This document shows positions 46,929 to 55,830 of a stretch of 64,000 nucleotides of DNA, in pieces. The first letter of the stretch is position 1. Each line of letters begins with the position of its first letter. The notes under the pieces were generated by a model. That model saw nothing but the letters and a program-made list of their open reading frames with translations, was not told where the DNA came from and made no database searches. The stretch is taken from assembly GCF_010671595.1 (NCBI RefSeq), contig NZ_JAABOP010000001.1, positions 682,001-746,000 of the forward strand, in the 5' to 3' direction. Both the position numbers and the translations under genes were made by a program. Source of the stretch: Muriicola jejuensis. GTDB lineage: Bacteria > Bacteroidota > Bacteroidia > Flavobacteriales > Flavobacteriaceae.

Positions 46929-48239
46929 ATGGATATATTCTCTTCTTACAATATCATCATTGAGGCTTCGGTGATCCTCATCCTGTCCTTTGTCTTTAAT
47001 GGGATCTCCAAAAGGACCAATATCCCTTCGGTCCTCCTGCTGATCTTCCTGGGCGTCATCCTGCAATTCGTGCTTTCATACCTCACCTCGGATAAGGTCG
47101 ATTTTTTCCCGGCCCTGGAAGTCCTCGGGATCATCGGGCTGATCATGATCGTCCTGGAGGCTGCCCTGGAACTGGAGCTGAAAAGGGAAAAACTGGTCCC
47201 CATCCTCAAATCCATGGGGGTGGCCCTTATTGGCCTGCTGGGTTCTGCCTACCTGGCCGCCCTCATCCTCTACCAGTTTGTCCCGGATATGAGTATGCAG
47301 TCGGCCTGGTTGTATGCCACCCCCCTCTCCATCCTGTCCAGCGCCATTATCATTCCGAGCGTCAGCGGCCTGGTCCCTTCCAAAAAGGAATTCCACATTT
47401 ATGAAAGTACGTTTTCGGACATCATGGGGATCATGATGTTTTACTTCCTGGTTGGGGAACTAAACCCCGCTTCCCAGGGTGGGGCCGGGGGATTTGCATT
47501 GAACATCGTGCTTACCATTGTGCTTTCTGTGGTCGCCAGTTACGCCATCATCCTGATCTTCCAGGAGATCAAGAGCCAGGCCAAGCTCTTTCTCCTCATC
47601 GCCGTACTCCTGTTGCTATACGCCCTGGGCAAACAGCTGCACCTTTCATCCCTGCTGATCATCCTCATCTTCGGCCTTATCATCGCCAACATGAAGTTGT
47701 TCTTCAGAGGCAAGCTGGCCCATTTCCTGGATTACGAAAAGGCCCATCGGATCTACCACGAACTCCACATCGTGACCCTGGAGACCGCCTTTGTGGTCCG
47801 CACCTTTTTCTTTGTGATCTTTGGGCTCACCATCGCCATCGCCTCCCTCTTCAGTTTTAGCGTGGCCCTGATCAGCCTGCTGATTATCCTGTCGATCTAC
47901 CTGGTGCGATTTGTGCTGCTCAGGACCTTTTACGGGAGCGATATCCTGCCGCAACTCTTCATTGCCCCCAGGGGACTCATCACCGTCCTGCTGTTCTATG
48001 CTATTCCTGTGGAAGCTCAGGTGGCTACCTTTGAACCCGGAATCCTGCTCTTTGTGATCATCGGCAGCAGCCTGGTCATGACCTGGGCCATGATACGGGA
48101 TAAGCGCAAGGGAAAAACTCTTCTCGACCTCGTCGGGGATGAGGAGGAATTGGTGAAGGCAGAATCCGGGGAGAACCTCCCGGGTGGTATGTCTGAAGCG
48201 GAAGACTCCTATTCAGGCGAAGAGAGGGAAATGGAATAG
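46929..48239 (+). CDS. Cation:proton antiporter (CPA family)
   Basis: 436 residues from the ATG at 46929 with 12-13 membrane helices; the NhaP/KefB-type pattern is visible (SSLLIILIFGLIIANM, EAALELELKREKL). The frame is open back to 46761, but that region overlaps the rimP promoter and lacks hydrophobic pattern, so the later start is preferred. The C-terminal tail is acidic (LVGDEEELVKAESGE) and lacks a TrkA domain. Ion specificity (Na+ or K+) cannot be told. Single gene with a terminator. Confidence 0.88.
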   Translation: MDIFSSYNIIIEASVILILSFVFNGISKRTNIPSVLLLIFLGVILQFVLSYLTSDKVDFFPALEVLGIIGLIMIVLEAALELELKREKLVPILKSMGVALIGLLGSAYLAALILYQFVPDMSMQSAWLYATPLSILSSAIIIPSVSGLVPSKKEFHIYESTFSDIMGIMMFYFLVGELNPASQGGAGGFALNIVLTIVLSVVASYAIILIFQEIKSQAKLFLLIAVLLLLYALGKQLHLSSLLIILIFGLIIANMKLFFRGKLAHFLDYEKAHRIYHELHIVTLETAFVVRTFFFVIFGLTIAIASLFSFSVALISLLIILSIYLVRFVLLRTFYGSDILPQLFIAPRGLITVLLFYAIPVEAQVATFEPGILLFVIIGSSLVMTWAMIRDKRKGKTLLDLVGDEEELVKAESGENLPGGMSEAEDSYSGEEREME

Positions 48240-48244
48240 ATACC

Positions 48245-48276
48245 AAAAAAAAAGGCCCCTTTGCAGGAGCCTTTTA
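48245..48276. terminator. Terminator between the antiporter and the subtilisin remnant
   Basis: Stem AAAGGC.CC / GG.GCCTTT (around 48251-48274) with A/T runs on both sides; stronger T run on the minus strand, just after the remnant's stop. Confidence 0.7.
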
Positions 48277-48298
48277 AAATTAATTGGTTTGGGGAGTT

Positions 48299-48661
48299 TT
48301 AATTCACCCCTATACTATCTGCATTTCCGTCGGGATCCCCGTTGACATTTCCTCCATTGGCGATATTACCCAAAAGTAAAATCCCTGCGGCATGTGGAGA
48401 GGCCATGGAAGTCCCGCTGATCGTGTTGTACCCGCCGCCTTTCCATGTCGATTTGATCGCTACCCCTGGCTCGCAGTAATCGACGGGAGGATTCCCGAAA
48501 TTGGAAAATGAAGCCCAGTTATCGCCCTGTGACATGGCTGAGATCGTGTATATATTAGGTCCATTTGCCGAGGCAGGAGACCTGTTAGCCGCATTTGTGC
48601 TTTCATTCCTTGAGGCCAGGGCGAATTTGTATACGAAGGGCGAGGATGATCGGATGGAGAA
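48299..48661 (-). pseudogene. C-terminal remnant of an S8 (subtilisin-like) peptidase
   Basis: The minus-strand frame reads ALASRNESTNAANRSPASANGPNIYT and then ISAMSQGDNWASFSNFGNP, with the catalytic-Ser motif GTSMASPHAAG, ending at a TAA. This is the last third of an S8 peptidase: the oxyanion-Asn region (an RNE in place of the usual GNE) and the Ser are present; the regions carrying the Asp and His, and the signal peptide, are absent. The frame fades out just before the tRNA-Gln terminator. An internal ATG at 48535 would give only 78 residues. It is best read as a decayed fragment, not a working gene. Confidence 0.75.
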
Positions 48662-48673
48662 GTGATAAAAATC

Positions 48674-48702
48674 AAAAACCCCGGAAAACTTCCGGGGTTT
48701 TT
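48674..48702 (-). terminator. Terminator after tRNA-Gln
   Basis: An 11-bp perfect stem AAAAACCCCGG / CCGGGGTTTTT with a short loop, two bases after the tRNA 3' end. Confidence 0.92.
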
Positions 48703-48703
48703 G

Positions 48704-48775
48704 TTGGCCTACTAGGACTCGAACCTAGAATGACTGAACCAAAATCAGTAGTGTTGCCAATTACACCATAGGCCA
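48704..48775 (-). tRNA. tRNA-Gln (anticodon TTG)
   Basis: On the minus strand the sequence folds as a cloverleaf: acceptor stem TGGCCTA / TAGGCCA, D arm around GTGTAATTGGCAACAC, anticodon arm CTGATTTTGGTTCAG with TTG anticodon, and T arm CTAGGTTCGAGTCCTAG. U1-A72 pairing is typical of tRNA-Gln. The CCA end is not fully encoded. It has its own promoter and terminator. Confidence 0.95.
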
Positions 48776-48793
48776 ATGCCTCAATAGAGCGTG

Positions 48794-48824
48794 CAAATTT
48801 AAGACAAAGTTTTGTTTGCACAAA
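48794..48824 (-). promoter_or_regulatory. Promoter for tRNA-Gln
   Basis: TTTG (48821-48824), 19-base spacer, TAAATTTG (48794-48801): a consensus Bacteroidota promoter, 19 bases before the tRNA 5' end. Confidence 0.85.
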
Positions 48825-48947
48825 TAAATTTGAATACAATCCACACGGGGCCTGGCAATATTAGCGGATGTTAAACCTTTGGGAAATATTGATCCCCATA
48901 AATTTTTTAATTAGTAATTTCGCCTTTGTTGGAAAAAGCAAGACCAG

Positions 48948-51900
48948 ATGGTATCAAAAAATTTCGATAAATGGGACTCCCTGACCGGTTGGGGAGTCTT
49001 TTTTATAGCCCTGATCGTTTACGGCCTTACGGTTGAACCCACCGGAAGTTGGTGGGATGCAGGGGAATACATAACCACCTCGGCCAAACTTCAGGTAGCT
49101 CACCCGCCGGGAGCCCCTCTGTTCCAGATGATAGGTGCTTTCTTTGCAATGTTCGCCCTGGAGGCCGATCAGGTTGCCAGAATGGTGAACTATATGTCTG
49201 GGGTGTCCAGTGCCTTTACCATCCTTTTTATGTTCTGGACCATCACCAACCTCACGCGAAAACTCATCGCGGGAAGCGGACCTTTATCCAATCCTCAGGC
49301 CATAGCGGTCCTGGGCAGCGGTGTCGTAGGTTCCCTCGCCCTCACCTTTTCTGACAGTTTCTGGTTTAACGCCGTAGAGACTGAGGTCTATGCCATGGCC
49401 AGTCTTATTATGTCCCTGCTACTGTGGCTGGGCCTGAAATGGACAGACAACCTGGACCACCCCCGTGGCAACAAATATTTAGTCCTGATCTCCTTTGTGG
49501 TCGGCCTCACTTTCGGGATCCAGTTCATGGGGTTCCTCGCCATTCCGTCCATTGGCCTGCTCTACTATTTTAAGAAGTATAAAACGACCACCGTGAAGAA
49601 CTTCCTGCTCGCCAACCTCTCAGTGGTGGTCATCCTTATGCTGGTCTATAAATTCTCCCTTACCTATGTGCTCAAACTCTTCGGGTGGAGTGAGGTTTTC
49701 TTTATCAACAGCATAGGCCTGCCCTTCAATTCGGGGACCATTATTATGGGCCTGATCTTCGCAGGAGTCTTTTACTACGCCCTGAGTTATACCCGAAGGA
49801 ACAACTATGTGACGGCTAATACCATGGTGCTTTGTGGGATGTTCCTCTTCCTGGGATTCTCCTCATGGCTGATGCTGCCCATCAGGGCGAATGCCAATGT
49901 GGTGATCAACGAGAACAACCCTTCCGATGCCAGGTCCCTCCTCGCCTATTACAACCGCGAACAATACCCGGGGGTAGACAGTCCTATCTACGGCGCCTAT
50001 TATTCCGATGCCTTTGCCACTCCCGGACCCGACAGGGATGACAAGCCTAAGTACGAAAAGGACGAAGCCCTTGGCAAATACGTGATTGTCAATAAATACG
50101 AGGATGCGATCCAGGGGCCCAACCCCAACCATATGGGGCCGCTGCCCAGGATGTGGAGTGAGCAGCACGCCGAGAACTACATGAAGTTTTTCGGGCCGCT
50201 CGACTTCAGGATGACTACCAGCAATGAAGAATTACAAAAGGCCGTCAATCAGGTGAAAACCGGCTATGCCAACGGGGAGATAGATGCAGGGCAATACATC
50301 AGTTTCCTCAGGCAGTTCGGCGAATACCTCGAAGTACAGCCCCCTACCGTCTGGGAGAATATCAAATACATGGTCCAGTTTCAGTTCGGGTATATGTACT
50401 GGCGTTACTTTATGTGGAATTTCGTAGGGAAGCAGGACGATGTGCAGGGGCGTTACAACGGGAATGGGGAATGGCTCAGCGGGATTGGTTTCATCGACAG
50501 CCTTCGCCTGGGTAGCCAGGAAAACCTGCCGAAAGATGTCCTGGAGAACAAGGGGAGGAATACCTACTTCTTCCTGCCTTTTTTACTGGGAATAATCGGC
50601 CTGGTCTTCCAAATATCTAAAAATCCAAAACAATTCTGGGTCCTGTTCGTATTCTTCCTCTTTACGGGTATTGCCATTCAGTTCTACACCAACCCGTATA
50701 TCTTTCAGCCCAGGGAACGGGACTACTCTCTGGTAGGCTCTTTCTACATCTTTGCGATCTGGATAGGGATCGGAGTATATGGTCTATACGAAGAATTCAG
50801 CAAACTGCTGAAACCCAAGATCTGGGCCCCGATAGTCACCCTAATCTGCCTGCTGAGTGTACCCGGTGTGATGGCTTACCAGAACTGGGATGACCACGAT
50901 CGGTCTGGCCGGTATACGGCAAGGTCTGCGGCCATGGCCTATCTGGATTCATGCCAGGAAGAGGCTGGGGCCATGCTGTTCACCATAGGAGACAACGATA
51001 CTTTCCCGCTGTGGTATGTTCAGGAAATTGAAGGATATCGCAACGATGTTCGGGTAATCTGCACCAGCCTGTTCGCCACCGACTGGTATGTGGACCAGAT
51101 GAAGCGGAAAGCATACAGGAGCGATCCGATCCCTTCCCAGCTCACTCACGACCTGTACCGGTACGGCAACCGGGATGTGATCTATTACCAGGGGATCACC
51201 GACAAGCGCTGGGACATCAAGGATTTTATGAACTGGATCGGCAGCAACAATCCACAGACCAAGCTGGGTTCCCTCCTGGAAAAACAGGGAGCAGACACCA
51301 GCGGGTATTCGGAAAGCACCCTCGATCTGGTGTATTACCCAACCAATAAGATCAGGATCCCCGTCAATAAAAAGAACGTATTGGAGTCCGGCCTGGTGAA
51401 GGAAAAAGATTCTGCCCTGATCGTGGATTATATTGACATCGACCTGCCACAGGCCCTGCCCAAGAACCGAATCATGATGCTCGACATCATCGCTAACAAC
51501 GATTGGAAAAGGCCTATCTATTTTTCCGGGGGCAGCTTTGACAAGGCCGAATACATCTGGATGAAGGACTACCTTCAGTTAGAGGGAATGGCGTACAAAC
51601 TCGTGCCCATCAAAACCAAAAACCCCAGTTCCTATGAGATGGGACGCATAGACACGGACATTATGTACGAAATCGTAAAAGGATGGGAATGGGGCAATTC
51701 GGGAAGTCCGGATATCTACCACGATCCCCAGACACGCACCCAGGGACTGTCCTTCCGAAGCAACCTGGCCAGGCTGGTAGAGGCGCTGATCGAGGAGAAC
51801 AAGATAGACAAGGCCCGCGAGATCATCGACCTTACCATGGAAAACCTGCCCGTGGCCTATTACGGATTCTACACTTTTGTGGTGCCCTTTCTGGATGGGT

Positions 51901-52283
51901 ATTACAAGGTGGGAGAGACCACCAAAGCGAGGGAACTATTCAGGGAGCTCAAAGATATCTACCAGAGCAGGCTGTTTTATTATCAGGGAACCCCCCTTGA
52001 CGAACAGTATGACAAACTGGAAGATATTATTGGGGACATGGAAGGTTACCGGAGGATCATAGACATCCTGATCGAAAATGATGACCGCGAGATGGCAGAA
52101 AAGGAAACGGCCATTTTCAATGACCAGATCGACCAGTTCAGTCATTTTTATCGGGACGACCTCCTGGAAGAACTTCCCGAAGAAGATTCAGAGGGAGAAG
52201 ACCTCATAGATACCGTGCCCGTCTCGGATACAATTCAAACGGATGCGGCCCTGGTAGAGGAAATCGAAGAACCACAGAATTAG
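48948..52283 (+). CDS. DUF2723 / glycosyltransferase family 117 membrane protein
   Basis: 1111 residues. The N-terminal half has about 12 membrane helices and starts with the DUF2723 signature (TGWGVFFIALIVYGLTVEPT, then SWWDAGEYITTSAKLQVAHPPGAP, positions about 13-60). The C-terminal half is soluble, with a TPR-like end and an acidic tail. The family resembles protein O-mannosyltransferases (GT-C fold) and is thought to glycosylate surface proteins or lipids in Bacteroidota; the substrate is unproven. It is a stand-alone gene after tRNA-Gln. Confidence 0.93.
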   Translation: MVSKNFDKWDSLTGWGVFFIALIVYGLTVEPTGSWWDAGEYITTSAKLQVAHPPGAPLFQMIGAFFAMFALEADQVARMVNYMSGVSSAFTILFMFWTITNLTRKLIAGSGPLSNPQAIAVLGSGVVGSLALTFSDSFWFNAVETEVYAMASLIMSLLLWLGLKWTDNLDHPRGNKYLVLISFVVGLTFGIQFMGFLAIPSIGLLYYFKKYKTTTVKNFLLANLSVVVILMLVYKFSLTYVLKLFGWSEVFFINSIGLPFNSGTIIMGLIFAGVFYYALSYTRRNNYVTANTMVLCGMFLFLGFSSWLMLPIRANANVVINENNPSDARSLLAYYNREQYPGVDSPIYGAYYSDAFATPGPDRDDKPKYEKDEALGKYVIVNKYEDAIQGPNPNHMGPLPRMWSEQHAENYMKFFGPLDFRMTTSNEELQKAVNQVKTGYANGEIDAGQYISFLRQFGEYLEVQPPTVWENIKYMVQFQFGYMYWRYFMWNFVGKQDDVQGRYNGNGEWLSGIGFIDSLRLGSQENLPKDVLENKGRNTYFFLPFLLGIIGLVFQISKNPKQFWVLFVFFLFTGIAIQFYTNPYIFQPRERDYSLVGSFYIFAIWIGIGVYGLYEEFSKLLKPKIWAPIVTLICLLSVPGVMAYQNWDDHDRSGRYTARSAAMAYLDSCQEEAGAMLFTIGDNDTFPLWYVQEIEGYRNDVRVICTSLFATDWYVDQMKRKAYRSDPIPSQLTHDLYRYGNRDVIYYQGITDKRWDIKDFMNWIGSNNPQTKLGSLLEKQGADTSGYSESTLDLVYYPTNKIRIPVNKKNVLESGLVKEKDSALIVDYIDIDLPQALPKNRIMMLDIIANNDWKRPIYFSGGSFDKAEYIWMKDYLQLEGMAYKLVPIKTKNPSSYEMGRIDTDIMYEIVKGWEWGNSGSPDIYHDPQTRTQGLSFRSNLARLVEALIEENKIDKAREIIDLTMENLPVAYYGFYTFVVPFLDGYYKVGETTKARELFRELKDIYQSRLFYYQGTPLDEQYDKLEDIIGDMEGYRRIIDILIENDDREMAEKETAIFNDQIDQFSHFYRDDLLEELPEEDSEGEDLIDTVPVSDTIQTDAALVEEIEEPQN

Positions 52284-52332
52284 TAAGACCCCACTTGATG
52301 ATGGATTGCGGTTCGGCTGCGGGATTTGAAGA

Positions 52333-52629
52333 TTAAATATATTCGTTCAGAATGCCGATGAGCGTATTGGCGTCCTGCTCACCGCTCTGCCTCCATACCA
52401 TTTCACCTTTTTTGTAGATCATCAAGGTGGGAAGGCCTTTAACCCTGAGGGCCTGTGAGAGTTCCTTGTTCTTGTCCACATCGATCTTGATCACCTTGCC
52501 CTTGTCTCCCAGGGCTGCCGCAACATCCCTGAGTACCGGGTGCATGGCCGTGGACTGTTCATTCCATTCAGCATAGAAATCAAGTAAAACCGGCACATTG
52601 AGATCTATCAGTTCACCGAATTTAGACAT
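52333..52629 (-). CDS. Thioredoxin-fold protein without active-site cysteines
   Basis: 98 residues with a complete thioredoxin fold: LLDFYAEW, a cis-Pro loop VKGLPTLMIYKKGEMV and the GI..L end. Where thioredoxin has WCGPC, this protein reads WNEQS (Trp22-Ser26), so both redox cysteines are replaced (Asn23, Ser26), and there is no other Cys. It cannot act as a dithiol reductase. A consensus promoter (52652-52680) shows it is a deliberate single-gene unit rather than debris. Function unknown; a binding or chaperone role is possible. Confidence 0.88.
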   Translation of the reverse strand: MSKFGELIDLNVPVLLDFYAEWNEQSTAMHPVLRDVAAALGDKGKVIKIDVDKNKELSQALRVKGLPTLMIYKKGEMVWRQSGEQDANTLIGILNEYI

Positions 52630-52651
52630 AGTTTCAAGTTGGGTTATAAAT

Positions 52652-52680
52652 CAAATGTAGTAAAAAATGTTAAACACCAA
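52652..52680 (-). promoter_or_regulatory. Promoter for the Cys-less thioredoxin gene
   Basis: TTG (52678-52680), 18-base spacer, TACATTTG (52652-52659) on the minus strand. Confidence 0.78.
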
Positions 52681-52719
52681 GGAAATCAACGGCTTCGAGG
52701 GTATTCTTTAACGAATTTT

Positions 52720-53949
52720 TTACACTAGTCCTTTCTTCCTGAGACGGATGACCGTGATTTCCGGCCATATCCCGACCCGACCCGGATAGCCCAGGAACCC
52801 AAATCCCCGATTCACATTGATATACTGCCCCAGTTCTTCGTAAATGCCCGCCCAGTATTTATAGCGCCATTTCACGGGACTCCATTTTACCCATCCGGGT
52901 ATCTCGATCCCGAACTGCATGCCGTGGGTATGGCCGCTTAAGGTGAGGTGGTAGTGATACTCGTCCTGTATCACCACATCCTCCCAATGCGAAGGATCGT
53001 GACTCATCAGGATCTTGAAATCGTCCTTGTTTATCTGGCTGACGGCTTTTTTAAGATCCCCTGCCTTTTTGAATCCTCCCCTGCCCCAGTTCTCCACGCC
53101 AACAAGGGCCAGTTTATCACCTCCCTTTTGCAGGTACCGGCTTTCGTTCAGGAGGAGGTCGAACCCCATCTCTTTCTGCAGTTCCTTCAGCGCTTCCAGG
53201 TTCCGGGCTTTGAGTTCCGGGGTTTCCCACCGCACATAATCCCCGTAATCGTGGTTACCCAGGATGGAGAACTTACCGTCCTTAGCGGTCAGGGTTGAGA
53301 ACAGATCCTTCCAGGGTACCATCTCCTGGGCAATATTATTGACCATGTCTCCTGTGAACAGGATCACGTCGCTGGCCTGCTGGTTGATCAGGTCTACCGC
53401 ATACTCTATTTTCTTCCGATTGTCAAAACTCCCACTGTGAATATCTGATATCTGAGTGATGCGGTAGTTGTGGAAGCCCTCCGGGAGGTCCTCAAATTCC
53501 AGATCGTATTTCAGAACCTTAAAATTGTATTTCCCCCTGTACATCCCGTAGAGCAGAGCCCCGAACGGGATTGCCGCAATGCCCATGGCGATCATGCTCA
53601 AAAAGCGCCTACGCGCCGGCAGGCTAAACTCCGTGGATGATCCGAATGTTCTTGCTATCAGGGCCGAGAACGTCCTGAAGATGTCCTCTGAGAACAGGAA
53701 TACGATGGTGATGATCTCAAAGGTGAGCATGGCGATAAGAAAACCGAAGGCATAACTTTTGGGCCGGTTGAGCACACTGCCTTCACTATCGCCAAATGTA
53801 AACTGGTAGATAAAATTGCCGAGGACTAAAAGCCCCAGGGCCATGAAGGCGTAATAGACCCAGGGAAAGCGGGATGCTGTTTTGATCGCCTGCAGGGAAT
53901 AGAATCCCATGATACAATAGATGGCAATAAAAACGATCCAGCGAAGCAT
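52720..53949 (-). CDS. Membrane metallophosphoesterase (calcineurin-like)
   Basis: 409 residues: four N-terminal membrane helices (within about 1-160) and a C-terminal cytoplasmic or periplasmic phosphoesterase domain with the five metal motifs ISDIHSG, GDMVNN, GNHDYGDY, SHDPSHW and SGHTHGMQFG. These belong to the YkuE/UDP-diacylglucosamine hydrolase-like group of metallophosphoesterases. The substrate is unknown. A TATATTTG box lies upstream at 53961-53968. Confidence 0.92.
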   Translation of the reverse strand: MLRWIVFIAIYCIMGFYSLQAIKTASRFPWVYYAFMALGLLVLGNFIYQFTFGDSEGSVLNRPKSYAFGFLIAMLTFEIITIVFLFSEDIFRTFSALIARTFGSSTEFSLPARRRFLSMIAMGIAAIPFGALLYGMYRGKYNFKVLKYDLEFEDLPEGFHNYRITQISDIHSGSFDNRKKIEYAVDLINQQASDVILFTGDMVNNIAQEMVPWKDLFSTLTAKDGKFSILGNHDYGDYVRWETPELKARNLEALKELQKEMGFDLLLNESRYLQKGGDKLALVGVENWGRGGFKKAGDLKKAVSQINKDDFKILMSHDPSHWEDVVIQDEYHYHLTLSGHTHGMQFGIEIPGWVKWSPVKWRYKYWAGIYEELGQYINVNRGFGFLGYPGRVGIWPEITVIRLRKKGLV

Positions 53950-53960
53950 ATACTTTTTTG

Positions 53961-53968
53961 CAAATATA
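53961..53968 (-). promoter_or_regulatory. Promoter -7 box for the metallophosphoesterase
   Basis: TATATTTG on the minus strand, 11 bases before the ATG; no clear TTTG box at 19 bases. Confidence 0.5.
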
Positions 53969-54002
53969 TTTCTTTAGTCAGCCTTATCCGGCTCTTTTAG
54001 AC

Positions 54003-54725
54003 TTAATTAACGCTTTTGATCACCTGCCCGAGCATCTCCGGATCCACCCGGAGGACCTCGTTTTCCGACAGGAATGAGGACGACCTCATCGGTATGGGGG
54101 GTGGTTTGACCGTATTCTTTACCGGCCTCCCGGCCGAAAGATGGATGGCGCGGAATCCCGCTTCCTTAAATAGCCTCGCATTACCAGGTCTGATCCCCCC
54201 TCCGGGCATTACCGTACAAGTGTTGGAAAGGGCCAGCAATTCCCTCAATACTCCAAGTCCTTTTTCAGCTGAAGGGGCCTGGCCGGAGGAGAGCAAAGTG
54301 TGCACTCCCATTTCCTGTAGCCTTTGAAAGGCGCCGGCAGGGTCGGGCACCCAGTCGAATGCCCTGTGGAAGGTAAGGTTCAATCCCTCGCTGGCTTTTA
54401 GTAGTTCCCTGGTCCTTTTCCAATCGACCTGGAGGTCTCCATCGAGCACCCCGGTGACTACACCCTCCACTCCGAGCGACCTGCAGATCTCGATATCCTC
54501 GAGCATGGACCGGTACTCCCCTTCAGAATAGGTAAAATCTCCGCTTCTGGGTCTGATGAGCACGTGTACCGGGATGTTCAGGGCTTCCTTTACGGTCCTG
54601 ATCAGGCCGTAGGAAGGGGTGATCCCGCCCAGGGAAAGCTCAGAGCAAAGTTCAATTCTCTGTGCTCCGGCCTGCTCTGCGATCCGCGCAGATTCGAGTG
54701 AGGTCACGCAAACTTCTACGGTCAT
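54003..54725 (-). CDS. cutC: CutC family protein
   Basis: 240 residues from the ATG at 54725 (MTVEVCVTSLESA); ATGs at 54746 and 54761 are also in frame, but a possible promoter sits there. The TIM-barrel landmarks RIELCSELSLGGITPS, VHVLIRPRSGDF and LTFHRAFDW are present. CutC was named for copper homeostasis, but the evidence is weak and the true activity is uncertain. It is divergent from a glycosylasparaginase gene, with only 42 bases between the starts, so they may share control. Confidence 0.92.
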   Translation of the reverse strand: MTVEVCVTSLESARIAEQAGAQRIELCSELSLGGITPSYGLIRTVKEALNIPVHVLIRPRSGDFTYSEGEYRSMLEDIEICRSLGVEGVVTGVLDGDLQVDWKRTRELLKASEGLNLTFHRAFDWVPDPAGAFQRLQEMGVHTLLSSGQAPSAEKGLGVLRELLALSNTCTVMPGGGIRPGNARLFKEAGFRAIHLSAGRPVKNTVKPPPIPMRSSSFLSENEVLRVDPEMLGQVIKSVN

Positions 54726-54767
54726 AATCCCTATCTTTAATCGCATAAATGTAATCAACACAATGGT

Positions 54768-55757
54768 ATGGAAAGAAGAAAGTTCCTGAAAAACAGCGGG
54801 CTCGGAGGTGCAGCATTAATGGGGGGAGCCTGGGCTGCGGCCTGCAAAGAGGAGACAGAAGGCCGGAAGGTTGAAGCGAAAACCCTTTCAGGCCCCATGG
54901 TAATAGCCACCTGGGACGTGCCCAATGCCACGGCAAAAGCCTACGAAGTCCTCCATGGACTGGGCACAGCTCTGGATGCGGTGGAAAAGGGTGTTATGGT
55001 CGAGGAGGCCGATGTGGAGAATCAGTCGGTCGGAAAAGGGGGCCGACCAGACCGGGACGGGCATGTGACCCTGGACGCCTGTATCATGGACAAGGACAGC
55101 CGCTGTGGGGCCGTCGTTTATTTGAGGGATATCGTCCATGCCGTATCCGTGGCCAGAAAGGTCATGGAAGAAACACCCCACGTGATGCTGGCCGGGGAAG
55201 GCGCCAAAAAATTTGCACTGGAAATGGGGTTTCCTGAGGAAGACCTGCTCACCGAGAAATCCCGCCAGGAATGGCTGGAATGGAAAAAGACCTCGAAATA
55301 CGAGCCTGTCATCAACATCGAGAACCACGATACCATAGGCATGCTCGCCATCGACTCCAATGGGGATATCGCAGGGGCTTGCACCACCAGTGGCATGGCC
55401 TATAAGATGGCCGGGAGGATAGGCGATTCCCCTATCATCGGCGCCGGGTTGTTCGTAGACAATGAGGTAGGCGGTGCCACGGCTACCGGGATGGGAGAAG
55501 AGGTGGTCCGAACCGTGGGAAGCTTCCTTATCGTGGAATTGATGCGACAGGGAAAATCCCCCCAGGAAGCCTGTGAGGAAGGCGTGAGGAGGATCATTGC
55601 CAAAAAAGAGAACTACAGGGACATACAGATCGGCTTTATAGCGGTGAACAAGGCCGGGGAAACCGGGGCCTTTTGTATACATCCCGGTTTTTCCTACCGG
55701 AAATACAGCACAGCCGGACATGAGAATATTCCGGCTGCCAGCTATATCAAAAGTTGA
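54768..55757 (+). CDS. N4-(beta-N-acetylglucosaminyl)-L-asparaginase (glycosylasparaginase)
   Basis: 329 residues of the Ntn-hydrolase superfamily. Autoprocessing should occur before the catalytic Thr189 in NHDTIGMLAID, giving alpha and beta chains; the GGRPDRDGHVTLDA segment is family-typical. It cleaves the GlcNAc-Asn bond of N-linked glycans. The N-terminus has twin arginines (ERRKFLK), a hydrophobic stretch and a lipobox AAAC (Cys26), suggesting a Tat-exported lipoprotein. It is paired with cutC, and no other N-glycan enzyme is in the window. Confidence 0.93.
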   Translation: MERRKFLKNSGLGGAALMGGAWAAACKEETEGRKVEAKTLSGPMVIATWDVPNATAKAYEVLHGLGTALDAVEKGVMVEEADVENQSVGKGGRPDRDGHVTLDACIMDKDSRCGAVVYLRDIVHAVSVARKVMEETPHVMLAGEGAKKFALEMGFPEEDLLTEKSRQEWLEWKKTSKYEPVINIENHDTIGMLAIDSNGDIAGACTTSGMAYKMAGRIGDSPIIGAGLFVDNEVGGATATGMGEEVVRTVGSFLIVELMRQGKSPQEACEEGVRRIIAKKENYRDIQIGFIAVNKAGETGAFCIHPGFSYRKYSTAGHENIPAASYIKS

Positions 55758-55830
55758 ACGTATATTGACGCCAGACCCTTTAGTTTGGCATATATTCTTT
55801 GTAGTTTTGGGAACCGCTTAAAATTCCTTC

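Noticed and set aside
48299-48535. A 78-codon gene for a small subtilisin-like protein
   Set aside because: The same frame continues upstream of the ATG with subtilisin sequence, so the ATG is internal to a truncated gene; it is listed as a pseudogene instead.
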